DNA from: Arenicellales bacterium
GTDB taxonomy: Bacteria; Pseudomonadota; Gammaproteobacteria; BMS3Bbin11
DNA: 36,253 nucleotides
Assembly: GCA_029287915.1 (NCBI GenBank)
Contig: JARFQE010000012.1
Span: 1-36,253, forward strand
Direction of reading: 5' to 3'
The notes beneath the pieces were generated by a model. That model was not told where the DNA came from. It did no database searches and was given only the letters and a program-made list of their open reading frames with translations. Positions 17,368 through 25,056 of this stretch are shown piece after piece; the first letter of the stretch is position 1; the number at the start of each line of letters is the position of its first letter. The translations under genes were made by a program, and so were the position numbers.

Positions 17368-18138
17368 TTATTCTCTGGGATTTCGAAGATTTGACAGGGT
17401 AAACAGGTAGTCTGGAATTTTTTTATCGAAATCCAGCATCTGCACGCTTATTTCAGTCCATTCATCTTTCTTTTCATGGTGCCTCATTTGCTGCCTCACA
17501 GCAAACATACGCCCCCCCATCTCCCTGATATCGAGCGTCTTCAAAACCTTCACTAGTTTCATTTCCTGATCTAGAAACTGATGCTCCAGCTCAACATAAT
17601 CATCACGTATATGGCTTATCTCTTTACCCCAGACGATTGCCGATTCTTCTTTTGGAATAGACTCGATAACATAGACCTTGTGACCATCTGCCATCTCAGT
17701 ACGAAGCAGTGTGTGCGTGTAACTATCGACAATCTCATCTGTTCGTGAAACATCTTTGTTTGAAAAGTCAGATCCCATCCAGCTTTGACTCATCATACTG
17801 GAGGGGATACGAATTACGCGGTTAATCTTGGGCGTAAAACTCCATACTTTATTGTCATCGAGAACTAGCGTTGCATTACCCTTGTCACGCGCGGGGGCGG
17901 TGACACGAATGAGGGTTTTTTTGCCTCCGATTGACCATCCCCGCAGTGACATTGTCCGCTCCCAGTCAGGACGATGTATCGTCATTGACATCTCTGTGTA
18001 TGATGATAATCCACGATAATGGTCAATCGCATTTTGTATGATATTTCTGGCATCAGTTCCATCCTCGCTGTAAGCCTGGGCTGGCAACAGCGCTACGATG
18101 GACAGAATGATGAAACGGGCAAATGAAGTTAATCTCAT
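17368..18138 (-). CDS. LolA-like periplasmic carrier (outer-membrane lipoprotein-sorting protein family)
   Basis: This 256-residue protein has a good Sec signal peptide (MRLTSFARFIILSIVALLPAQA, cleavage near residue 22). The rest reads as the incomplete beta-barrel fold of LolA/LolB-like carriers. Helix-strand patterns such as MSMTIHRPDWERTMSLRGW, a KKTLIRVTAPARDKGNATLVL segment and KVWSFTPKINRVIRIPSSMMSQSWMG are typical of the 'outer membrane lipoprotein-sorting protein' family (PF17131-type). It is longer than E. coli LolA (about 200). No lipobox is present, so it is a soluble periplasmic carrier. It is the first gene of the five-gene cluster with two permeases, an ATPase and a barrel. Family members are often next to large exporters, so it probably moves a hydrophobic cargo across the periplasm. 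Confidence 0.85.
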   Translation of the reverse strand: MRLTSFARFIILSIVALLPAQAYSEDGTDARNIIQNAIDHYRGLSSYTEMSMTIHRPDWERTMSLRGWSIGGKKTLIRVTAPARDKGNATLVLDDNKVWSFTPKINRVIRIPSSMMSQSWMGSDFSNKDVSRTDEIVDSYTHTLLRTEMADGHKVYVIESIPKEESAIVWGKEISHIRDDYVELEHQFLDQEMKLVKVLKTLDIREMGGRMFAVRQQMRHHEKKDEWTEISVQMLDFDKKIPDYLFTLSNLRNPRE

Positions 18139-18215
18139 ATTTATATTACGTTCTTGTCAGAAAAATGATTGATATCAGTTAATCCGCTGATAAGAATTTT
18201 TTAATGATAATTTGC

Positions 18216-18247
18216 ACAATTCTCGATGATATATGTCAAAGAATTGT
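18216..18247. repeat. Inverted repeat between the LolA-like gene and the glycine-zipper gene
   Basis: ACAATTCT (18216-18223) is followed after 16 bases by its exact complement AGAATTGT (18240-18247). It lies in the 182-base divergent promoter region. It could be an operator for a dimeric regulator or a hairpin in a transcript. No regulator can be named. Confidence 0.4.
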
Positions 18248-18320
18248 AATAATAAATACATTAACATTAATATCCGTTTGAAATCAGTTGTAATAAAGAT
18301 ACAGGACTCAGGAGAAGATA

Positions 18321-18776
18321 ATGAAACGGAATATTTTATCAGTAGCAGTCATCTCAACATTCCTGGCTGTTAGCGCCTGTACTACAGAACCAACAAAGCA
18401 GGACGCGGGCATGGTCATTGGCGGCATACTCGGTGGTGTTCTGGGTTCTCAGATAGGCCATGGTGATGGTACGACAGCGGCAATAATTATTGGTACCATG
18501 TTAGGCGGTGCTATCGGTGGGGCAGTGGGTAAATCGATGGATGACACAGACCGATTGAAGACCGCTCATGCCCTGGAAACGGTTCGTACCGGGGTACCAT
18601 CGCAGTGGAGGAACCCCGATTCGGGAAATACATACGCTGTCGTCCCTACTAAAACCTACGAAACATCGTCTGGACCATGTCGTGAATATATGATCGATGC
18701 AACGATTGGTGGAAAACTTGAGAAAGTCTATGGTACCGCCTGTCGCCAGGAAGACGGCAGCTGGAAGACGCAGTAA
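18321..18776 (+). CDS. Glycine-zipper 2TM domain lipoprotein (17-kDa surface antigen-like)
   Basis: This 151-residue protein has a lipoprotein signal peptide with the lipobox LAVSAC and Cys20 as the lipidated residue. Residues about 30-72 form a glycine zipper with GxxxG-like spacing (IGGILGGVLGSQIG, then MLGGAIGGAVGKSMDDTD), two short membrane-inserting helices as in Rickettsia 17-kDa antigen and SlyB-like proteins. The C-terminal part (PCREYMIDATIGGKLEKVYGTACRQEDGSWK) is the conserved tail of this family. The ribosome site GGAGAAG precedes the ATG. It probably sits in the outer membrane and helps envelope integrity. It is divergent from the LolA-like cluster. Confidence 0.88.
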   Translation: MKRNILSVAVISTFLAVSACTTEPTKQDAGMVIGGILGGVLGSQIGHGDGTTAAIIIGTMLGGAIGGAVGKSMDDTDRLKTAHALETVRTGVPSQWRNPDSGNTYAVVPTKTYETSSGPCREYMIDATIGGKLEKVYGTACRQEDGSWKTQ

Positions 18777-18872
18777 AAAGTCGCCAGGTGTTTATATAGG
18801 ACTGGCCTAAGGCTGGCTGGAAATACAAACGGCCTAAACGTTTTATTTAAATATCGGTAGCTTGAAGGATTA

Positions 18873-19412
18873 TCACTTTTTCTTCAGCTTCCTTATCTGC
18901 TGCAGTATTTCAGCAGAATCCCAATCACGATCACCAATCGCCTGATAGACAATTTTACCTGCAGGGCTAACGATAAATGTTGTTGGTAGGCCTCTTACTT
19001 TCCATTGCCTGATGACACTCGAATCGGTATCCATGATAAGTGGAAATTCAACTGGATACTCAGCGGTGAATGCGAATATCTGATCACTGTCTTCACCGAC
19101 ATTTATTGCCAGCATCATAATATCTTCGTCCTTTAATATTTCCCATGCCCTCTGCATTGAAGGCATTTCCTTGCGGCACGGTGGGCACCAGGTTGCCCAG
19201 AAATTGACAATGACTACCTTGCCTTTGAAATCAGACATTTTCAGGAATTTTCCATTCTGATCTTCAAGGTTGAAGTCAGGCGCGTCAGGATTACCAGCTA
19301 CACTTGTTAATGTCTGCTTTATATTCTTTCCAACTGAGCTTGCCAGGACGACCTGACTGTTTAATAAAAGGGTCAGAAATACTGTGAATACAATAGAAAG
19401 TGATTTATACAT
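18873..19412 (-). CDS. TlpA-family periplasmic thioredoxin-like protein
   Basis: This 179-residue protein has a signal peptide (MYKSLSIVFTVFLTLLLNSQ, cleavage near residue 25) and a thioredoxin fold with the active site WCPPC (Cys76, Cys79). The family motif NFWATWCPPCRKEMP and the later GLPTTFIVSPAGKI with its cis-proline (GLPTT) are typical of TlpA/ResA reductants. They keep cysteines of extracytoplasmic proteins or cytochromes reduced. I start at ATG 19412 because the frame upstream (TTG 19442) places a basic tail before the signal peptide. The gene follows a secreted protein of unknown function by 37 bases on the same strand, so the two may be co-expressed. Confidence 0.92.
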   Translation of the reverse strand: MYKSLSIVFTVFLTLLLNSQVVLASSVGKNIKQTLTSVAGNPDAPDFNLEDQNGKFLKMSDFKGKVVIVNFWATWCPPCRKEMPSMQRAWEILKDEDIMMLAINVGEDSDQIFAFTAEYPVEFPLIMDTDSSVIRQWKVRGLPTTFIVSPAGKIVYQAIGDRDWDSAEILQQIRKLKKK

Positions 19413-19449
19413 TATTTTTCGGCGTCTCTGATGTGATATCAATGGTGTG

Positions 19450-20076
19450 TTACTGAGGTGGCGGATCAGGGTGGATGTCTTCAGCGCAGATTACATTATT
19501 GATCCTGCCGTTGTACTTTTTCCCATTGCGATACCAGCTAAAGAGAAGATCAAACTGGCTGCCGGGTGGTAAACCATAACTAGTCATGCCCCAGTTATAG
19601 TCATTGATGTCGTATTGAACTTTTGTTGGTAGCAACGACCACTCAAAAGCGATACGTGCTGATTCTGACTGTTGTCGATCAAGCCAGAGTTTTTGCCAGT
19701 ATTCTCTGAGTAACATCGATTGTTTAGTGTTACCGCTAACCACCCGCCATTCAGTCAGATCAGCGGTTAAACGGAGCGAGGAATCGGAACTTGAATTCTT
19801 CATCATGGTCTGAAAAACGCAGGAGGTGCCGGCAATCTCGGTTGACGCCTGGTCAAACCCCCTGGACTCAAAATATGCCCTGGTCTGATCGGGCAGTCGT
19901 TGTTTCAATTCAAGGTAAAAACCATCATTGTCCCACAACCAGGATTTCAATCCGGTAGCAGGATCTTCGCCATATTTTATCACTGATTCACCTGCAAATA
20001 ATTGATGACTGGTTAAAACAGAGATACTGAGAGCAGCAACAATAACTGATATTGAACGTGGGCGATTTCGTTTCAT
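19450..20076 (-). CDS. Unknown secreted protein upstream of the TlpA-like gene
   Basis: I do not recognise this 208-residue protein. It has a clear signal peptide (MKRNRPRSISVIVAALSISVLTSHQLFA, cleavage near residue 28). The mature part is rich in aromatic and charged residues, with two cysteines (in SCVFQTMM and NNVICAEDIHPD) that could form a disulfide. That would fit the thiol-disulfide protein encoded directly downstream, but this is inference. The segments AFEWSLLPTKVQYDINDYNWG and QFDLLFSWYRNGKKYNG look like a small beta domain. The end is proline-rich (HPDPPPQ). An AAGGAA ribosome site precedes ATG 20076. The homologous-looking block at 20075-20142 ends just upstream. Confidence 0.7.
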   Translation of the reverse strand: MKRNRPRSISVIVAALSISVLTSHQLFAGESVIKYGEDPATGLKSWLWDNDGFYLELKQRLPDQTRAYFESRGFDQASTEIAGTSCVFQTMMKNSSSDSSLRLTADLTEWRVVSGNTKQSMLLREYWQKLWLDRQQSESARIAFEWSLLPTKVQYDINDYNWGMTSYGLPPGSQFDLLFSWYRNGKKYNGRINNVICAEDIHPDPPPQ

Positions 20077-20142
20077 TTCCTTATTCTAGCAGCTAATTTC
20101 CGAGCAGTAATGGATCAATGATGTCAGCCCATTGTTTTACCT
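20075..20142 (-). repeat. Diverged sequence copy A, remnant-like, upstream of the unknown secreted gene
   Basis: On the minus strand this stretch encodes WADIIDPLLLGN followed by a stop (stop at 20093-20095). A copy at 23533-23607 encodes WADIIDVVESGK followed by a stop, with the same number of residues. In the WADIID part, three codons differ only at the third base. The similarity runs past the stop into the AAGGA ribosome-site region. Upstream, each copy meets an in-frame stop within 20 residues, so neither is an intact gene. It may be the tail of a decayed duplicated gene. Confidence 0.4.
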
Positions 20143-20174
20143 ATTGTTGATCCCGTTGAATTCATATCGGCTCA

Positions 20175-20210
20175 ATTGAATAGCACAACTTGCAACCACA
20201 GCTATTCAAT
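20175..20210. repeat. Perfect 10-bp inverted repeat after the AsmA-like gene
   Basis: ATTGAATAGC (20175-20184) and GCTATTCAAT (20201-20210) are exact complements, with a 16-base loop. The element lies 29 bases after the AsmA-like stop codon on the minus strand. There is no U-tract on the minus-strand 3' side, so a rho-independent terminator is not supported; it might protect the mRNA 3' end. Confidence 0.5.
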
Positions 20211-20238
20211 AGGGTTGTGGAATCAGTATATGAATATT

Positions 20239-23200
20239 TCATTTTGTCTGGCTTTCTGATTTCTCGACAGCTTCTATATCTGTCTTTTGCTGAAAGTTCT
20301 CCACCAGGTGCCCGGGCAGAGTCACTGTTCTTTTAAGCACCTGGAAAGGATATGTTGCAACTTCTTTGAATGCAGTATGTTCAATATCAGGTTTATCCAG
20401 GTGACCCTTGACGGTGAGGGTAACAGATGGCCTTTTTTCCGCTCCTGATATTACAAATCCAATCAATGGAATTCGGCTGACATTTTTGTGCGCACCGGTA
20501 ATCAGGTTGAATGTCATATCGATATTGTTATCGTTCAGGTTCACGATTCCTTCACCGCTCACGTCCAGCTCATTAGAATCAATGTTGGCGGATTTAATTG
20601 TCATCAGTCCGTCCCGATATTCTAAAGCGCCGGTAATTTCCTGCGCCGGCAGGCCTTTCTGGCTGTAATCAGGCACCTTGAATGTCAGAAGTGAAGGAAC
20701 GGTGTTCACGAAAGCAAGTATATTATTGAGCGTCTTATAGTTTACAAGAACTGAATCTTCAATCCGAAAAACTCCGCTGAGGTCATTCAGGTTGCCTGAT
20801 ATTTTGAATTCCATTGTGCCTTTTGTAAAGTCTGCTCTGGATTGCAGGGCACTGATGAACCGATGGTCCAGGCCTTGTCCGATAACCGACAGTGTATTAT
20901 CAGCGAAATTGAGGCGGGCAATTCCGTTGCCATATTTCAGATCTCCATTGATCTCGCTATCGGAGATGGATATATCAAGTGTCTCAGCCAGCAGGCGGCT
21001 CCCATCATTGAAATATATGAAGCTGTTTGCTGCATTCAGGGTAAACAGGGCAGGTTTTCTGACACCCGTGGACCTTTTCCTGCTGCTGGAATGATTAACA
21101 ATACTGAGAATCGCAGGCAGGTTAAAACCGATATCACTGGTATCGACGGTTACGGTATCTGTTATTGCCACTTTACTATCATTGTTAATATTCAGGCTTG
21201 TTGATTGACCATCGTATAAACCATCGAAATGGTAATCGTGTATAGCTGCGTCGCCCTTTATGATCAATGTTTCAGGATAATTCAGTTCACCAGTGATGGA
21301 ATAGGGCAGTGAACCGTCGCCGGAGGAAAGTGCCAGCCACCCTTTATGCAGTTTATATTTTTGCATCCAGGGCGAATGCGAATGCAGCTTTTCAAAGTCA
21401 TTGAGCTTCAGGATCCAGGCCCCTGTGCTCTTGATATTGATCTGCATGCCGAGCGCAGGGACATTAAATTGCTGTGCATTTTTCCCGTCTAATATGTTCA
21501 CCTTTGTTTGTTGCCTGACCAAGAAAAGAGTGGAGCCTGCGTCATCGACTATCCTTATATTACCCAGCTTCAGACTGCCAGTACCATCACTGAGATTAAT
21601 CTGGCCGGTAATGCCGGCAGAAAGACTTTTATTTACATCAATCCCACTATTCTGAATATATAGCCAGTTATCGCGTAACGTCACATGTGCAGGAGAAAGC
21701 CTAAGTCTATCGCTGTCAACAGTTAACATTGTGTCAGCTTTTGTTAGCAGCTTGATGTCATTATCGATAACGCAATTTACCAGCAACTGTGGCTGGGCCA
21801 AAGTTATAGACCTGTAATCTAGATCAGTGAGCCTGATATCGAGATTTGCCGATGACTTTGTAAGATTGAAAGTACCGGCAATAGTAGCCTTCAGCCAGGG
21901 CGCTAACATGACAGGGGTAGCAGGGAGTCTACCGGCCCATGTTTGATGGTCAATCTCGGCGTCAAAGCCTGTTACTTTGATTTCCTTATCACCGACTTTC
22001 CAGGTGCTCGCATTCACTCTGATAGAGTCACCATCAGCACGCATACTAAACTCCAGTTTGATCGGTGAATTTCCAGTATTGGCCAGGTGCAGTGTCGTGC
22101 TGCCAGACCTGTATATGGCACTATCGATTAAAATCTGCAGATCACCCAGCTTCTCTGCGAGGTCGAGTTGACCACTTACCTGTGATGAGAAAGAATCTTC
22201 CTTGCGGATGACAAGATTGTGAATATCTATAGTAGAGGCATTTTTTAGCTCAATATCAAGGCTTGCGACGTCTATCAGATTCTGTTCAAACTCGAACACG
22301 CTGTTTACAGATTTGAATGTACCCTGTGCTGAGACATTAGCCGTGGAAAGATTGATGACCAGTTGCAAATCGGTATCAGTTTTTCCTTGTTTCTGTTCAA
22401 AGGGAAAGGGGATGCCGTAATGATCGAGCAAGGTAAGGATGCCACCTGAAGCCTGCGCAGAAGTGTTGATGTCTGCTGTCAGTAAAAAGGGTTTGTTCGA
22501 GAAGTTGATATCCAGTTTGCTTCTACCGGTGTCCTGCCCGTAGAAGCTGGCCTTCTGCGGCTGGATAAACAGGACGCCCTCTTTGAATATCACATCTGCG
22601 CTGTCTGCCTTGATAGGTTCGAGTTCCTGGTTGAACTGGTACTCGACAGCTGTCGCCTTGACAACTGCGTTTAGCGTATGCAGGATCGAAGCAGGATTGC
22701 CATACTCGATTGAACCACTGACTGACTGCAGTGATACCGTTCCGGTCTTCAGGTATTCGGCAATCCACGGAGAAATGACAGGACCAGGGTCAAACTGTTT
22801 TACGATGGGTGCTATACTGCTAATTGATTCCTTGCCTTTTGCGGAAAATGAAAGTTGCTGTGTGTCGGCATTCACTTTCAGACTAACTGGCAGGGTATCT
22901 GCGATAGTGGCATCTATACTGGCCGTCAGTTGCAATTTTTCAGGATCAATGCGAATGATTCCAGTGCCCTTGCTGTTGTATCTGGATGAACTGAACTGTT
23001 CAATATCTGCATCAAGAAATCCATTATTTATGGACAGCAGGGAACGCACTGATATAGCAGATGATTCAATAACGAGGTGCCCGCCTGTTTCAGAATCATA
23101 ATTCAGACTAGCGGTAAAGTCTGCGGCGGTAAGATCCCTGATGACGATGGTGGCAAACCAGTCATCGATGATATTCAACGCATACAGTATTTTTTTTATA

Positions 23201-23433
23201 TTATCTAAGGAAAACTCATTGTCGGGCTGATTTGTTTGTGCTTGAGCAAGCGAAACGTGATCAACCTCCAGATTCAGTCCATTGTCCCAGTGTAGACGCG
23301 CATCACTGAAATGCATTGGTGCAATAGAAGAGTCCGAAATGCTGATACCTGTATGCAGGGCAAAAATGAAGGCGACAACAAGAATCGCCAGCGTCAGCGA
23401 TATGATGGCAACTATACGTAATAACCACGTCAT
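20239..23433 (-). CDS. AsmA/YhdP-like large envelope protein
   Basis: This 1064-residue protein has one N-terminal membrane segment (about residues 4-27, LLRIVAIISLTLAILVVAFIFALH) and then a very long periplasmic part of repeated beta strands with few cysteines. Near the end comes the AsmA-like C-terminal signature: a GEGIVNLNDNNIDM region, then PLIGFVISGAEKRPSVTLTVKGHLDKPDIEH and a KEVATYPFQVLKRTVTLPGHL tail. This fits AsmA-like proteins (YhdP, TamB, YdbH) that form groove-like bridges for phospholipid movement from the inner to the outer membrane. It is shorter than E. coli YhdP (about 1266). The function is inferred from family; the exact subfamily is uncertain. It is the largest gene in the window and stands alone in its strand block. 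Confidence 0.82.
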   Translation of the reverse strand: MTWLLRIVAIISLTLAILVVAFIFALHTGISISDSSIAPMHFSDARLHWDNGLNLEVDHVSLAQAQTNQPDNEFSLDNIKKILYALNIIDDWFATIVIRDLTAADFTASLNYDSETGGHLVIESSAISVRSLLSINNGFLDADIEQFSSSRYNSKGTGIIRIDPEKLQLTASIDATIADTLPVSLKVNADTQQLSFSAKGKESISSIAPIVKQFDPGPVISPWIAEYLKTGTVSLQSVSGSIEYGNPASILHTLNAVVKATAVEYQFNQELEPIKADSADVIFKEGVLFIQPQKASFYGQDTGRSKLDINFSNKPFLLTADINTSAQASGGILTLLDHYGIPFPFEQKQGKTDTDLQLVINLSTANVSAQGTFKSVNSVFEFEQNLIDVASLDIELKNASTIDIHNLVIRKEDSFSSQVSGQLDLAEKLGDLQILIDSAIYRSGSTTLHLANTGNSPIKLEFSMRADGDSIRVNASTWKVGDKEIKVTGFDAEIDHQTWAGRLPATPVMLAPWLKATIAGTFNLTKSSANLDIRLTDLDYRSITLAQPQLLVNCVIDNDIKLLTKADTMLTVDSDRLRLSPAHVTLRDNWLYIQNSGIDVNKSLSAGITGQINLSDGTGSLKLGNIRIVDDAGSTLFLVRQQTKVNILDGKNAQQFNVPALGMQINIKSTGAWILKLNDFEKLHSHSPWMQKYKLHKGWLALSSGDGSLPYSITGELNYPETLIIKGDAAIHDYHFDGLYDGQSTSLNINNDSKVAITDTVTVDTSDIGFNLPAILSIVNHSSSRKRSTGVRKPALFTLNAANSFIYFNDGSRLLAETLDISISDSEINGDLKYGNGIARLNFADNTLSVIGQGLDHRFISALQSRADFTKGTMEFKISGNLNDLSGVFRIEDSVLVNYKTLNNILAFVNTVPSLLTFKVPDYSQKGLPAQEITGALEYRDGLMTIKSANIDSNELDVSGEGIVNLNDNNIDMTFNLITGAHKNVSRIPLIGFVISGAEKRPSVTLTVKGHLDKPDIEHTAFKEVATYPFQVLKRTVTLPGHLVENFQQKTDIEAVEKSESQTK

Positions 23434-23532
23434 ACGGACTGCTTTGTTATATCGTTAATCTCGGTGATTAGCTGTGCTGGGAAATCATAAGCATATGATA
23501 TTCTCTAGAATCGCTGATATCGAAAATGTGTT

Positions 23533-23607
23533 TTTTCACCTCCTGATTGTAGCAATTATTTTCCGGACTCTACTACATCAATAATATCTGCCCATAGTAC
23601 TTTTACA
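23533..23607 (-). repeat. Diverged sequence copy B upstream of the AsmA-like gene
   Basis: On the minus strand this stretch encodes WADIIDVVESGK and a stop (stop at 23556-23558), matching copy A near 20.1 kb without a gap in the 12-residue tail. An AGGAGG sequence follows (complement of 23539-23544), but it abuts a GTG with no spacer, so no real gene start is supported. The two copies flank the AsmA-like gene as direct repeats. Confidence 0.4.
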
Positions 23608-23710
23608 GGTTAGTAAAATTTGAATAAATAGTGTGAAGGTCGATGAATCCTAGCTGTGCGAACCCGTCGCAGTTTCATGTAATTCCATTATCAATATTCC
23701 GGGATAGAGT

Positions 23711-24349
23711 TTAGTGTCCACCAGCCCGTTCACCCCAGAGCTCTTTCAGGCGTCGGTCACGTCCACAACTCCATCTGTAGTAGTTGTAGCGAACAGGATT
23801 GACCTGGTAATAGTTCTGATGGTAATCCTCAGCAGGGTAAAATTTAGTTGCAGCAGTGATTTCTGTCACCACAGGTTTACCCAGTTTTTCTATGACCTTT
23901 TCACGAGATTTTTCGGCGTATTTTCGCTGTTCATCATCTAGATAGAAGATACCGGTACGATATTGTGTGCCAAAATCACAGAACTGGCCACGAGCATTCA
24001 GTGGGTCGATATTCAGCCAGAACACTTCGAGCAGTTTTTCGTAACTTACCTTATCCGGGTCAAAGACTATCTCTACAGCTTCAGTGTGACCGGTGACACC
24101 AGCGGAGACCTGTTTGTATGTCGGATCTTTCTGATGTCCGCCGATATAACCGGATGTTGTTGAAACCACTCCATCGAGTTTGTCGAAAGGAGGCTCCATA
24201 CACCAGAAACAACCTCCGGCAAAGATAGCGCTCTCAGATTTTGCAGGTTTTGATTGCGGATCTCCAGCAAAAGCCATGCTGGATACTGAAACCAATATGA
24301 TGAATATAAAAAAAAGTGTCTGATAGCCGAAGGCCCTTGCTAGTCTCAT
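23711..24349 (-). CDS. msrA: Peptide-methionine (S)-S-oxide reductase MsrA with signal peptide
   Basis: MsrA reduces the S-form of oxidised methionine in proteins. The active-site motif GGCFWCMEPPFDKLDGV is present, with the nucleophilic cysteine in GCFW, followed by SGYIGGH, PTYKQVSAGVTGHTEAV and GQFCDFGTQYRTGIFY. The C-terminal part (YPAEDYHQNYYQVNP) is intact. In front lies a hydrophobic signal (FGYQTLFFIFIILVSVSSMAFA), so the enzyme is probably periplasmic, unlike the cytosolic E. coli enzyme. I chose ATG 24349 (212 residues) because it gives a compact signal peptide; the frame opens at 24418 and would add 23 residues. No MsrB is seen next to it. It could repair oxidised envelope proteins. 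Confidence 0.93.
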   Translation of the reverse strand: MRLARAFGYQTLFFIFIILVSVSSMAFAGDPQSKPAKSESAIFAGGCFWCMEPPFDKLDGVVSTTSGYIGGHQKDPTYKQVSAGVTGHTEAVEIVFDPDKVSYEKLLEVFWLNIDPLNARGQFCDFGTQYRTGIFYLDDEQRKYAEKSREKVIEKLGKPVVTEITAATKFYPAEDYHQNYYQVNPVRYNYYRWSCGRDRRLKELWGERAGGH

Positions 24350-24689
24350 TTCAATGTCCCACAGGTCAATAGTGTTCTGATATCTGCTTAAGACCACAAT
24401 CATCGAATATGGTTTCATTTCAAGCCTGGCAATTGTAGATTGAAATCATGGAAAGTGCAGGGAAGGTCGAAAAATCATTATATTAAGATAATAGGCGACC
24501 AAACCTGGTGCACAATGCACTGTTATGTGCATTTGATGCCGCGAGCTGCGCCAGTGTATTTCTTGAAGTCCTTACCTAAGTATCTAATCTATTGGAAGAA
24601 TCTACAGATATTTTGGTCTGGCGCATTTTTTGCTTCTATATCAATATCATTAGCAGGAACACATTAATATAAACAGGGAGAGAAATCAG
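24350..24689. other. Gene-free stretch between msrA and the SAP-motif gene
   Basis: An open frame at 24440-24667 exists on the plus strand, but no ribosome site precedes it and its composition is not protein-like. Nothing else is recognisable. The stretch must hold the promoters of the divergent neighbours. Confidence 0.5.
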
Positions 24690-24893
24690 ATGAACATGCA
24701 GGATATTCGTGGAATCGCTAAGCGATACTCCATCAAGACATCGCGTATGAGCAAGATGAATTTGATTAAGGCTATTCAATTATCTGAAGGTAATTTTAAC
24801 TGTTTTGCTACACCATTGACTGGAAACTGTGATCAATTGAATTGTTCCTGGCGCGATGATTGCTTCGCTACTGCTAGAAAATTGCAAGGTTAA
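24690..24893 (+). CDS. Small SAP/Rho-N-like motif protein with four cysteines
   Basis: This 67-residue protein has a strong ribosome site (AGGGAGAG) eight bases before the ATG. The N-terminal half (MQDIRGIAKRYSIKTSRMSK, then LIKAIQLSEG) is a SAP/Rho-N-like helix-extended loop-helix motif, which in larger proteins binds nucleic acid. The C-terminal half has four cysteines (Cys38, Cys47, Cys52, Cys58) spaced for a possible zinc or iron-sulfur site, around the phrase CSWRDDCFATARKL. I recall similar short proteins from other proteobacteria, but their function is not known to me. It stands alone, with a possible hairpin 50 bases downstream. Confidence 0.8.
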   Translation: MNMQDIRGIAKRYSIKTSRMSKMNLIKAIQLSEGNFNCFATPLTGNCDQLNCSWRDDCFATARKLQG

Positions 24894-24940
24894 AAATTAG
24901 TAGTAAAAATCATCTTTAACGGCTTGTCGATAAATTCATA

Positions 24941-24959
24941 TTGATTCATTTTGAATCAA
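24941..24959 (+). repeat. Hairpin downstream of the SAP-motif gene
   Basis: TTGATTCA (24941-24948) and TGAATCAA (24952-24959) are perfect complements with a 3-base loop of T. It lies about 50 bases after the stop of the small gene. There is no U-tract, so it is a weak terminator candidate. Confidence 0.4.
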
Positions 24960-25056
24960 AATCTGACATATCCAGAATAAATAGGGCTGTCCGCTACACA
25001 TGAATTAATTAGTGCGTCGTGCCCGGTTTATCGAAACTGCCGTTTTATGCTGTTAT

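Noticed and set aside
22583-23101. 172-codon plus-strand frame inside the AsmA-like gene
   Set aside because: It is the shadow of the long minus-strand coding frame, and no family motif is seen.
23536-23544. AGGAGG before GTG on the minus strand upstream of the AsmA-like gene, as a gene start
   Set aside because: The site touches the GTG with no spacer and the frame is only 23 codons.
24440-24667. 75-codon frame between msrA and the SAP-motif gene
   Set aside because: No ribosome site precedes it, and the product has no domain-like pattern.
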